The position numbers were made by a program, and so were the translations under genes. Below, piece after piece: positions 29,041 through 36,950 of a DNA stretch of 64,000 nt (positions are counted from its first letter, which is position 1; each line of letters begins with the position of its first letter). Location: positions 3,020,474-3,084,473 of the forward strand of contig CM030936.1 in NCBI GenBank assembly GCA_018136815.1, read 5' to 3'. The notes beneath the pieces were generated by a model. That model saw nothing but the letters and a program-made list of their open reading frames with translations. It searched no databases and was not told the DNA's origin. The DNA is from Isochrysis galbana (lineage: Eukaryota > Haptophyta > Isochrysidales > Isochrysidaceae).

Positions 29041-30018
29041 TAGAAAAAAAAACTTCTGAAGATTCGGGGCTACTCGCCTACTAGCTACTAGCTATGTATG
29101 GGTCACACCTTTGCCTTTGCTACCTACAGCGCCCTTAACTTCCCTCCCTCCACCTCTTCCCCTGCCCCCCTTCTTTCCTTTTTCTTCGGTTTCTGGGGTC
29201 CGGCCTCGGTGCACTACCTGAGGCCTGGTTCGGAGTGTGGGGTTCGGGCAGGCCTTTTGAGTTTGTCGATATTGCCGTGTGTGTCTATCCGTCCATGTCT
29301 TGTTTGTTTTATCTAAGTCCGGGTCCTAATGTCTCTAGTGTCGGTTTTGAATGGCGTGTCAAAGCTTCAAGTGCTTTGGTTGTCTTGCTCCTTGATCTCT
29401 TCGACGGCGTGGACGATCCCCAGCTTGGCGGTTAGCTCCACTAACTCCGCACTGGGCCTAAGTCCGCCTTTGTCGTTCTTATTGAAGATGGGTCTCAAGT
29501 CGTTCATGTCTATCCTTTTCTTGGGTTGTCTGCCCATGCCCGCCTGGGCGGTTCTCACCGAATCGGTTTCTTGTGCGAATAGGAGTGCTTTGCTCAGCAA
29601 TGTGTATCTCTCTATGGTTCTTATTAGTACTGATTCTTCCGAAAATTTTAAGCCGTCGTAATGTATCCTATAGAAGTCCGTGATTATATATCTCCACGCT
29701 AATAGGTATAATATACATATCGCTTTCGGGGCGTCTCCTTTCGGGAAGACAAAAAGGTTGTCTATAATGATTTCCTCTCTGCTTCTTTCTGCCTTTGGTG
29801 AGAAGCGTGCGACTATGTTCAGCTCGCCTAGGATGTTAGTTATCCTGGGGAGTCACGTAAAGATGGTAAACTTCTTTCTTACCTTGGGTTACTAGGACCC
29901 CTTCTTTAGTGAGAATCTTGGTCCTTTCTTGGTTTCCTTGAAGAAAGTAGAAGCCTTGGTTCTCAACCGCCTTGGCGAGCGAGCTGATCGTAATAATGCT
30001 CTTCAGCTCGAACTTGTA
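29041..30018 (-). mobile_element. 5'-truncated LINE with T-tailed 3' end
   Basis: On the - strand the segment starts with RNYKFELKSIITISSLAKAV and continues ENQGFYFLQGNQERTKILTK, nearly identical to the LINE protein at 61.7-61.9 kb. Further decayed coding follows (RIDMNDLRPIFNKNDKGGLR and ELTAKLGIVHAVEEIKEQDN), then the 3' UTR shared with 23.1 and 47.5 kb and the terminus GCCCCGAATCTTCAGAAG followed by a T tract at 29041. At the 5' side similarity to the 61.9-kb copy stops abruptly inside GCGGCCGC/CGCAAC at about 30018. Confidence 0.75.
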
Positions 30019-30609
30019 ATTGCGGCCGCCGACCGGCACGACCCGCACGACCCGCTCGCTGCGCGCCTCAAACGACACCAGCACCGAGTGCCGCGTCACC
30101 TCCACGCGCGACACGGCGCACCTCTCCAGGCGCAGCGTCCTCGGCTGCGCGTGACGCGCCGCCAACGGCGGCGCCGAATCCAGGTAAAAGTGCAGGCACA
30201 CCGTCCGCCAACGGTTCGGCTGCAGCCGCGACAGGCCCACCGACCACAGACGCCGCCACGACACCACCACGCGCCGGTTGATGCACACCATCGTCGAGTC
30301 GTTCAGCTCCCAGTCGGGCGGCAGCAGGTGCGCCACCGCGCGCGACCGGTCCTGCAGCAGCTCCCTCAGCCACAGGCCCATCGCCGTGTCGTCCGACTGC
30401 TTGTCCGGCGTCCTCTCCTGCAGGTGCACGTCCAGCGTCAGCCCGTACCCTCCCCCGTCCTCGCGCCTCCCGTGGGGAAGGAACCGCACGCCCTCCGGCA
30501 TCCCTAGCCACCGACGGTGGTACCCGAAGCCCACCACCAGCTTCAGGTGCGTCTCCGGCACGGGCACCTGCCCCGCGCCAAAGTTGCCGCGCCGCGGACG
30601 CTCGTGCAT
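30019..30609 (-). CDS. Unrecognised ORF running into the LINE fragment
   Basis: From ATG 30609 (MHERPRRGNFGAGQ) the - strand is open and its composition looks like a folded protein: THLKLVVGFGYHRRWLGMPE, YGLTLDVHLQERTPDKQSDD, VVVSWRRLWSVGLSRLQPNR, TVCLHFYLDSAPPLA, HSVLVSFEARSERVVRVVPV. It continues in frame into the LINE protein at 30018 and stops at 29836. I do not recognise the family. Either a host gene was cut by the LINE, or it is an uncharacterised part of a retroelement. Its start lies 84 bp from the divergent methyltransferase ATG. Confidence 0.4.
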
Positions 30610-30668
30610 CCAGTGCGTGCACAGCCGGTGCCGCTCCGCGCCCACCGACCGGACCGGGCCCACCGACT

Positions 30669-31496
30669 GGCGGCATCCGCCGCGTCGTGGCCATGGATCT
30701 TTCGGCCGCTCAGCTCGAGGAGGCGCGCGGGCGCGAGAATGACCGGCAGAGGGGCCCCACCCAGACGCACATCGTATGGCGGCAGCACAGCATGCTGCAT
30801 CCCGAGCTGGCCGCGCTCCTCGCGCCACAGCTGCGATGGGCAGGCGCTGAGGGTGGTGCCGACGCTGTCGCCGCGATGTTCTGCATTCAATTTGCATTTG
30901 GCAGTGAGGCAACTGCATCGATACTAATGGCTCAAGTGAGCTCCTTGCTGAAGCCCGGCGGTGTGTTCTTTGGCACAGCGCCCGACGCGAGCGCTGTGCT
31001 CAGGGTGTTGGACGGTAAGAATTCAGTGACATTGGAGCCGCCCGAGTTTCCCTTTGTGCTGCGCTTGAAGCGTGTGGATGTTGACGCTGTACCCAAGAGC
31101 GCCCGCTCTCATGAGCCGCAAAACGCAGGGGGGAAGACGGAAGATGGAGAGGGCACCAGCAGCTTACGCATCGGCCCACAACACGACGATGAGTTTGGTC
31201 ATGGGCTGTGCTTCAGCTTGCAGGACACTGTCACACAAGATTCTGACGACCTAACCGATGCACACGAATATCTTGTCTGGCGCGAAACCCTCACGCGATT
31301 GGCAGAAGCTCATGGCCTTGTCCCGATTGCCATTGAATCAATGTACAGTCACTCAGCGGTAGGCAAAATGCGCGGCAGCGGCGGGCGTGGAGGCCAATCA
31401 CTGCCAGTTCTGAGTGAGAAAGAGGCGCAAGTTGCGCAACTCTACTTCTCGTTCGCCTTTCGCAAGCAAACTGGACGTGTGCCAAGCTGGAGTTGA
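30669..31496 (+). CDS. mRNA cap guanine-N7 methyltransferase, 5'-truncated
   Basis: From ATG 30693 the product is 267 aa. It matches the C-terminal two thirds of the cap-0 methyltransferase (RNMT/Abd1): VVAMDLSAAQLEEARGRE (second strand and ribose-binding acidic residue), MFCIQFAFGSEATASILMAQ-VSSLLKPGGVFFGTAPDASA, EFPFVLRLKRV, FGHGLCFSLQDTV, DAHEYLVWRETLTRLAEAHG-LVPIAIESMY, ending LYFSFAFRKQTGRVPSWS. Homology extends upstream of the ATG (GGIRRVVAMD) to about 30669 and then stops. The SAM-binding motif I (the DLGCGKGGD type) is not found upstream on this strand. Either a preceding exon lies beyond the LINE insertion or the gene has lost its 5' half. The last 26 codons are copied in the duplication at 32.16 kb. 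Confidence 0.8.
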   Translation, partial: GGIRRVVAMDLSAAQLEEARGRENDRQRGPTQTHIVWRQHSMLHPELAALLAPQLRWAGAEGGADAVAAMFCIQFAFGSEATASILMAQVSSLLKPGGVFFGTAPDASAVLRVLDGKNSVTLEPPEFPFVLRLKRVDVDAVPKSARSHEPQNAGGKTEDGEGTSSLRIGPQHDDEFGHGLCFSLQDTVTQDSDDLTDAHEYLVWRETLTRLAEAHGLVPIAIESMYSHSAVGKMRGSGGRGGQSLPVLSEKEAQVAQLYFSFAFRKQTGRVPSWS

Positions 31497-31680
31497 CTGG
31501 TTGTCGAAAACTGGAGTTGACTGGTTGAAAAAGAAAACAAATAACCTGACAATAATATGAGAACATTTTGTAATCGTAACAATAGACCAAAAAGAAAACA
31601 AATAACCTTGCAATAATAATATTGGGCCTTGTAATTGTACATACTGAAAAGAAAACAAATAACCTGGCCCTCTTTTGACG
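31417..31680 (+). repeat. 264-bp duplication, copy 1
   Basis: Copy 1 of a direct repeat whose second copy is 32159-32422, offset 742 bp with no indels and two base differences seen (A/G in codon AAA-CTG region, C/T in GTAAT(C/T)GTAAC). It covers the last 26 codons and stop of the cap methyltransferase plus its 3' flank, which holds three imperfect AAAAGAAAACAAATAACCT units. Confidence 0.95.
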
Positions 31681-31834
31681 TGGCCTTTCTCCGCCGCAAT
31701 GGGTAGTAGAGAATTTACAGCGGATGTGATTGCTCCACGTGCTCTGATATCCATTGTATTATTGTCATCACGGGTGAAAAAAACTTTTCGCACACACCCT
31801 TAGCGTTTTCGCACATAACGTTAATTGAATCGAG

Positions 31835-32062
31835 TTAGCGAGTGATGCCGGGATGCCTGGGTCTTGCTGTACTTGGAAAGATGAACCGGAGGATCAGAAC
31901 CAAAACTACAGCGACGAAGAGTGGAATCACACTCTTTGTGTACGCGATTGCGAAAACCGCAAGAAGGGCAATGCCCACTGCCAGAAAAATACGCCACTTG
32001 CCGTGTCTGGTCTTCCATTCCTTGGCAAGCTGCGCGTCGTCAATGAAAACCGGGTACGCCAT
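31835..32062 (-). CDS. Small double-pass membrane protein
   Basis: A 75-aa frame from ATG 32062 (MAYPVFIDDAQLAKEWKTRH). Two hydrophobic segments follow closely (IFLAVGIALLAVFAIAY and VIPLFVAVVLVLILRFIF), giving a hairpin membrane topology, and then a short basic tail (ARPRHPGITR). The amphipathic/hydrophobic pattern and absence of stops suggest it is real, but I do not recognise it. It lies between the two arms of the 264-bp duplication, on the strand opposite to the methyltransferase, within 480 bp of unique sequence. Confidence 0.5.
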   Translation of the reverse strand: MAYPVFIDDAQLAKEWKTRHGKWRIFLAVGIALLAVFAIAYTKSVIPLFVAVVLVLILRFIFPSTARPRHPGITR

Positions 32063-32158
32063 CGATTTCTATGAAACCCGTCACGAAATTTTTTTTGGCA
32101 TCGGCCAATTGTGCTGAGCTGAAAAATCCCGGAGAAGGTGCGCTTCACCGCGCCCACT

Positions 32159-32422
32159 AGAAAGAGGCGCAAGTTGCGCAACTCTACTTCTCGTTCGCCT
32201 TTCGCAAGCAAGCTGGACGTGTGCCAAGCTGGAGTTGACTGGTTGTCGAAAACTGGAGTTGACTGGTTGAAAAAGAAAACAAATAACCTGACAATAATAT
32301 GAGAACATTTTGTAATTGTAACAATAGACCAAAAAGAAAACAAATAACCTTGCAATAATAATATTGGGCCTTGTAATTGTACATACTGAAAAGAAAACAA
32401 ATAACCTGGCCCTCTTTTGACG
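32159..32422 (+). repeat. 264-bp duplication, copy 2
   Basis: Second copy of 31417-31680. Here the methyltransferase tail is orphaned (LYFSFAFRKQAGRVPSWS without an upstream gene). The copy is followed by GAACGCGAC, which continues the conserved end of the related element at 25.02 kb, so copy 2 has a slightly longer element end than copy 1. Confidence 0.95.
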
Positions 32423-32539
32423 GAACGCGACTTTCCCACCTCCCACGGCCCCTAGAGGCTCCTATATAGCCATATGTGTACTATACATAGCTTCATCGTC
32501 CACCTGGTGGATTAGGCATATACGAGGGTTAACATGGCG

Positions 32540-32911
32540 GAACGGATAGCCTGATCGCACGTGCCCCCGCCGCGACCAGCGCCCTACCGGACACATGCCC
32601 TCAGTTACGCTGGACGTACTGCAAGCGCCCAACACTCAATACAAAGAGGAAACACGCGACAGCCGGTAGCCCGATGGCGCAAGAAGAAGAAGGGAGGAAA
32701 GCCATCGGGGATCGGTACACACGTACACACCGCCTGCCACCGGAAACCTACTACACCACTACACCCAGCCCCTAGGTAGAGCGTAGAGCACGAGGGGACG
32801 AGGGACGAGCCGCAAGGCAGGTGGAGGGGGGATAAGGGAAGCGGGCGTGGCTGCATAGATGCTGTGCAGGGTCGCGCGCGCGGCGAGATTATTAAGAAGT
32901 TTTTTTTTCTG
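32540..32911 (+). mobile_element. LINE 3' UTR fragment with T tail
   Basis: It shares with 1300-1621 the AACACGCGACAGCCGGTAGC-type block, CACCCAGCCCCTAGGTAGAG, CACGAGGGGACGAG, AGCCGCAAGGCAGGTG, GCGCGCGCGGCGAGATTATT and AAGAAG followed by T9. The coding part is missing. Sense is +. Confidence 0.75.
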
Positions 32912-33489
32912 ACTTCATGCTTCATGTCACTTGCTTGGTAATAGCCTCCACTTCATTCTTCATTCAACCTGCTCAACCTCAACCAGGCAACAGGCAACCA
33001 AGTGCCAGGTGCCAGGTGACGACGCAGGATTGTTACTTGTTACAGGTTTGGATGCCGCCAACTTAGGCGAAGAATTGTTGCTGGCCTATGTCTTTGACGC
33101 TTGAGCACATTTCAGCCTCAAAGGTAAGCTTGTACCTTTCTCGGGAATGGCAACGATTGGGAGAACCAGGGTTTCGCCTTTGGCGCTGGCGATGGGGGAG
33201 CGTCAGACTTTTATTGTGGTATTAGTATAACCTTAGTGCTGCGGGACCACGGCAACGGAGCCCCTCCCTCGCGATGGGGGTGTGCACGGTTGGCGCATGG
33301 CTCGTCCGGTGGATGTGGCTAGTGGCTAGGAATGCTAGCTTACAGGATGTCCTAAGACATACGACGCTATAAGTTCTAACGTCAAGCCTCTAGGGGCTCT
33401 AAAGTATTCGGGTGTTCGGACCTTGGTACCAACCCACGGTGAAACCGAGGGAGCCGCCATCGCCCGTCGCCGCGTCCTGCCCTGTCCGA
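32912..33489. other. Upstream flank of the HDEL protein gene
   Basis: No gene seen. It contains the expected promoter/5' UTR of the gene at 33490. A TGCCAGGTGCCAGGTGACG short tandem lies near 33000. Confidence 0.4.
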
Positions 33490-34269
33490 ATGGCAGGAAC
33501 GATGGCACTCGTGCTCCTCGCACTCGCAGCGTTTCCAGACTGCCCCGATCAGCCCGACGGATGTGGCGGCACTGCGGTCGAGCGGGCAGCAGAGAGTAGG
33601 AGGCGCGCGAGAGAGGTGGATCTCGATCGGCCATGGCAGGATGTCCGCGACTCTCTAGTCAGGGCATGTGGTCTTCTAGTGGGACAGTCCACCTCGCACT
33701 GCTTCGACGACTTCAACCATGTGGCCTGCTGCGCGATGGCGGCGTCACAGCACCACAACACCAACGAAGAGTCGCGTGTAGTGGGCATGCATACTGTGAA
33801 CTACCTTGGAGAACACATCATTGCTGCATCTGACCCTGAACTTGGGGAGGGTGGCTCGTGGTGCACGTGCCAGCTCTCGGCACCCTATGATGTCTGCCAC
33901 CGGCAGTTTGGGGCGCGGACGGCTTGGACACTCCTTTGGTGCGAGGGCTCAGGCATTGCCACCCTCGTTGACGATGATGCTAATGTCCTAGCTTCCGGCA
34001 AGCCTTTTGTTTTGGGGTCCGAGATGCCTCGGTACGGCGGCCGTCGAGCTCGCCGGCAAGCATGGAATGTGATTGTCAGCTCGCGAAACACGACTTGGTC
34101 ATCACGTTTTCGTGCAGCGTGCGACAATAACAAAAGCTCTCTGCTTTCTGGGTCTGAATCGGTTGCAGATGGTGCAACAGATGTCCCTACTAGATTTACT
34201 GAGAATGGTAAACTTGCAACTGACAGAATGGCGCCAACAGCTTCAGAGGATCATCATGATGAACTCTAA
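33490..34269 (+). CDS. ER-resident Cys-rich protein with C-terminal HDEL
   Basis: Read from ATG 33490 the product is 259 aa. It begins MAGTMALVLLALAAFPDCPD, a short signal peptide. The lumenal part is Cys-rich: DSLVRACGLLVGQSTSHCFD followed by DFNHVACCAMAAS, GGSWCTCQLSAPYDVCHRQF, WTLLWCEGSGIATLV, and an acceptor for N-glycosylation (NTT). The protein ends ASEDHHDEL, so its last four residues are HDEL, the classical ER-retrieval signal. Signal peptide plus HDEL strongly implies residence in the ER lumen. The many paired cysteines suggest disulfides or a redox/folding role, but no CxxC thioredoxin motif is seen and I do not recognise the family. An in-frame ATG at 33412 would bury the signal peptide and is less likely. 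Confidence 0.72.
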   Translation: MAGTMALVLLALAAFPDCPDQPDGCGGTAVERAAESRRRAREVDLDRPWQDVRDSLVRACGLLVGQSTSHCFDDFNHVACCAMAASQHHNTNEESRVVGMHTVNYLGEHIIAASDPELGEGGSWCTCQLSAPYDVCHRQFGARTAWTLLWCEGSGIATLVDDDANVLASGKPFVLGSEMPRYGGRRARRQAWNVIVSSRNTTWSSRFRAACDNNKSSLLSGSESVADGATDVPTRFTENGKLATDRMAPTASEDHHDEL

Positions 34270-34740
34270 ATAAAGCGGATTCCGATCGATACGCATTTGA
34301 GCTTCGTTCGGGTGTGATGAACGAGCCTGCGTGACTGCTACTTTCAAGAAGTGAAGCATACGTCTCAACCTAGAGGAAGTCTAATTCGTGGAATCTTTTT
34401 CTTTATGCTTCTTTTCCTATGGCCGAGAAGCCTCCTATTTTTGATACGCGCGTGTGTTCATCTGTGGATTTCTCCCCCGCGCGGGGCCCTGGACCCTCCC
34501 CTTCCACAATCGGCGTAAATGCCCCCTTCTCCTTCTCCCCAAACCTACTTTTATACTACTAGTGCAGGGCCTCAATGCTCAATGCGGCGGAGGCGGCGCG
34601 GTGGCGCAACTCCTCGTGCGACTCGTGTCTCATGCCCTTCAAATTCCTTTCGGGCACTAGCTACGAACTAACCGTCGCCGGGCCTTCAGGAGGACCCGTC
34701 AGTCACGCTCAAGATCTGCCGCACCTGCACCTGGCACCTG
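34270..34740. other. 3' flank, no gene
   Basis: AATAAA-like AAATAAAG follows the HDEL stop directly (34268-34275) and may serve polyadenylation. A CCTACTTTTATA motif at about 34548 resembles the palindromic start of the element at 54.02 and 55.46 kb, in decayed form. Nothing else is supported. Confidence 0.4.
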
Positions 34741-34748
34741 GCATCAAA

Positions 34749-35103
34749 CTATAGTTAAACCGATAGGCCGCGCCGCTCCCCTCTTCTCCTGCCTGCCGCC
34801 CACAACTATCGTTATAACGATAGGGTCATGGAGCGCGCGCCGCCCCCCTCCTCTCTCCCCGCCCACCCCGCCGCGCCGGCCGACCAAGACATGACAGACG
34901 TCACGCAGCCGCGCAGCCGCGCAGCCGCACCCGCCACCAGCAGACGCGCCAGCGCCTCCCACCCCTCCAACAGCGACCTCACTCCTCACCATTGTCGAAT
35001 CCAGAGTATCTCTATACTCAAAGCGGATTCGATACTCGATAGTGCGAACGAATTTTGTTTTCAGGGCTTGTCTCGATGGTTCGCCGCTCGCTTGACATAT
35101 TGA
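34749..35103 (+). mobile_element. Retroelement 5' module and short MERAPP frame
   Basis: A perfect palindrome CTATCGTTATAACGATAG at 34806-34823 is followed by GGTC and ATG 34828 (MERAPPPSSLPAHPAAPADQ then DMTDVTQP), a 91-codon frame. The first 100 bp match the reverse complement of 42215-42330 (MERATLPPSLAAHPAAPTDH then DMTDAAQP). A decayed second palindrome (CTATAGTTAAACCGATAG) lies at 34749-34766. Sense is +. No 3' end was identified. Confidence 0.6.
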
Positions 35104-35660
35104 ACACCGAGGCTGCACATCGCTCGTCAATTCATTTGTCTCCTTCTTTGTTTGTTTCGAGCGTTTATGTTTGTTTCTGAGTTCTTTTGTTGATTGAGTG
35201 GTGTTAGTAGATTGAGTTTTGTGAGGTGGTCACGTGCGTCGTCGTCATGTAGCGCGTTCCCCTCCCTCCCTCTCTCTCTCTCTCTCAAGATTGTGCCCCA
35301 AATGAGACTTGACACGATCAAGCTTCGGCTTGATTCGACAGTTTAAAGACATCCCTCACTTCATAGCACGCCCTCGCCACGCCTCGCCGCCCATCGCGCC
35401 GTGCACAAGCCCACACATGCACATTGCGTACAAGCCCCATTGCACACCACCCGTTGCCCGACCCCACTCTGACCCATGGGGTGAGCATGGCTCGCGTCTG
35501 CGGCAACGAGCGCGGTCAGCCTGCCTTCCTCCGCCATTCCCTTGCCTCTCGCCTCGCCTCCGCCTCGCCAAGCCTCCGCTTTCCACTGCCCCTCATCCTT
35601 TCCCATCAATGACACCCACTCATGTACGTCTGTTCTTCTCTCTCTCCCTTTGCCATTGGC
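35104..35660. other. No gene; TCTC simple repeat
   Basis: A CT microsatellite lies at 35270-35288. Several short frames overlap in the CG-rich stretch 35360-35600 but carry no motifs. Confidence 0.35.
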
Positions 35661-36458
35661 ATGGACGAGCCCGAAGTCGAGGCCGCCGCTCGTCACGCTA
35701 TCCGCGCCTTTGAGCTGCTCCCCACTCGCCCTGCCACCGGCCCCTTCGCCCTTCACCAAATGCTCCTTGAGAAACTTCCTGACTCTCTCTCCTCCCTCCG
35801 CACCGACGAGCTACGCAAGCTCTACGAGACCGACATCATGGGCGACCCACCGAGCCACATCGACACCCTCATCGCCCGGATCGCCCTTTGGCTTCGCCCG
35901 GGGGTGCACATGCCCTCGCCCACCACCGGCCCCGCCGCCTTTGCCGCCCTCTCCCGTCCCCCTTCCACCTCCACCGGCTGCTTCGTGTGCGGCGAGCCCA
36001 ATTGCTCCGCCCGCACTTGTCCCCGTCGTTGCCTCTCCTGCGGCGAAAAGCTGTGCCTAGGCGCGCGCGACAAACCGCTTTGCGTTGTGCGCGCTCCCTC
36101 CCCACCCTCCCGCTCTCACACCCTCAATGCCCTCGGCAAGCCCGTGCCCGAACGTGTCTTTGCCCGCCTCGCCCACCTTTGGGAGGAGCGCCACCACCTC
36201 GACCAACCTCAAGCCAACGTCGCCGCCATCATCGACGACGAGGCCTCCCTCCTCGACGTCGTCGACGCCCTCGAGGGCACCCCCTCGCCCTCCTCAGACG
36301 CAGCCCCTCCTCCCTCTGAGCCGCCGCTGCCGCCTCTCTTTGCCGGCTCCCTGGCCATCGCAGCCGACGCCCTCCTCCCTCCGTCCCCGTTCCCGCCTCG
36401 CCCGTTCTACTCTGACTTCGCCGTCGGCTCGTCCACTCTCGGTCCTCTCTCCTCTTAA
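35661..36458 (+). CDS. Zinc-knuckle (Gag/ORF1-like) protein
   Basis: From ATG 35661 (MDEPEVEAAARHAIRAFELL) the frame gives 265 aa. The N-terminal third looks helical. The centre carries two compact Cys clusters, CFVCGEPNCSARTCP and CLSCGEKLCLGA, similar to nucleic-acid-binding zinc knuckles but with Cys in place of the usual His. The C-terminal half is Pro/Ser-rich with an acidic patch (IIDDEASLLDVVDALEG). I infer an ORF1/Gag-like product of a retroelement, because the next 400 bp (36550-36950) are a dispersed repeat. A host single-stranded nucleic acid-binding protein is the alternative. The CDS is intact. Confidence 0.55.
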   Translation: MDEPEVEAAARHAIRAFELLPTRPATGPFALHQMLLEKLPDSLSSLRTDELRKLYETDIMGDPPSHIDTLIARIALWLRPGVHMPSPTTGPAAFAALSRPPSTSTGCFVCGEPNCSARTCPRRCLSCGEKLCLGARDKPLCVVRAPSPPSRSHTLNALGKPVPERVFARLAHLWEERHHLDQPQANVAAIIDDEASLLDVVDALEGTPSPSSDAAPPPSEPPLPPLFAGSLAIAADALLPPSPFPPRPFYSDFAVGSSTLGPLSS

Positions 36459-36549
36459 TTCCGTCCGTCCGCCGTCCCTTTCCTTTTCTTTCTTTCCTCC
36501 GTTCGTTTGCACGTCCGTCTCTTTCTCCCCCTTCCCCGCCTTTCGCGTT

Positions 36550-36950
36550 GGGCCTCCCTTCTCGGGTGTCCCATCGGGGGGGGTGTCGCGGTTAGGGGGA
36601 GGGGAGAGCCGCCCTTAGGTTTCCCCAAGGGAGCCTCTCTCCCTTGGTTTCCCCCCTTTGCGAGTTTTTCGTCCGCGTCCCCTCCGTCCGATCGGGATCC
36701 CCCGATCCCCAACCCCCCCCCCCCCTCTTCTCTCTCTCTCTCTCTCCCCAAGTGTGTTAGGTCGGGGTTGATCATGCTCGATCCCCCTCCCTTGTTTTCT
36801 TGTGTGTGCGCGCCCTTTGTTTCCTTGTTTGCGCTTCCCCGTGTCCCGGGTGTTTCCCGCTCTTTCTCTTGTCTTCGTCCAGAGTTCCCGAGAGTCGCCC
36901 CCATGGCCGCACTCCCAGGGGCTCTGGGCAAGCTGTCCCGCCCCGCGTCG
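36550..36950 (+). repeat. Dispersed repeat downstream of the zinc-knuckle ORF
   Basis: It matches the reverse complement of 6990-7395 block by block (see that entry) and includes a long C run and a TC microsatellite at 36715-36750. Confidence 0.6.

Noticed and set aside
26235..34830. Helitron 3' ends (hairpin near terminus) as explanation for the CTATC...GATAG motif
   Set aside because: The hairpin lies upstream of an ATG-initiated LINE ORF and at the 5' side in sense orientation; no CTRR terminus follows at the expected spacing.
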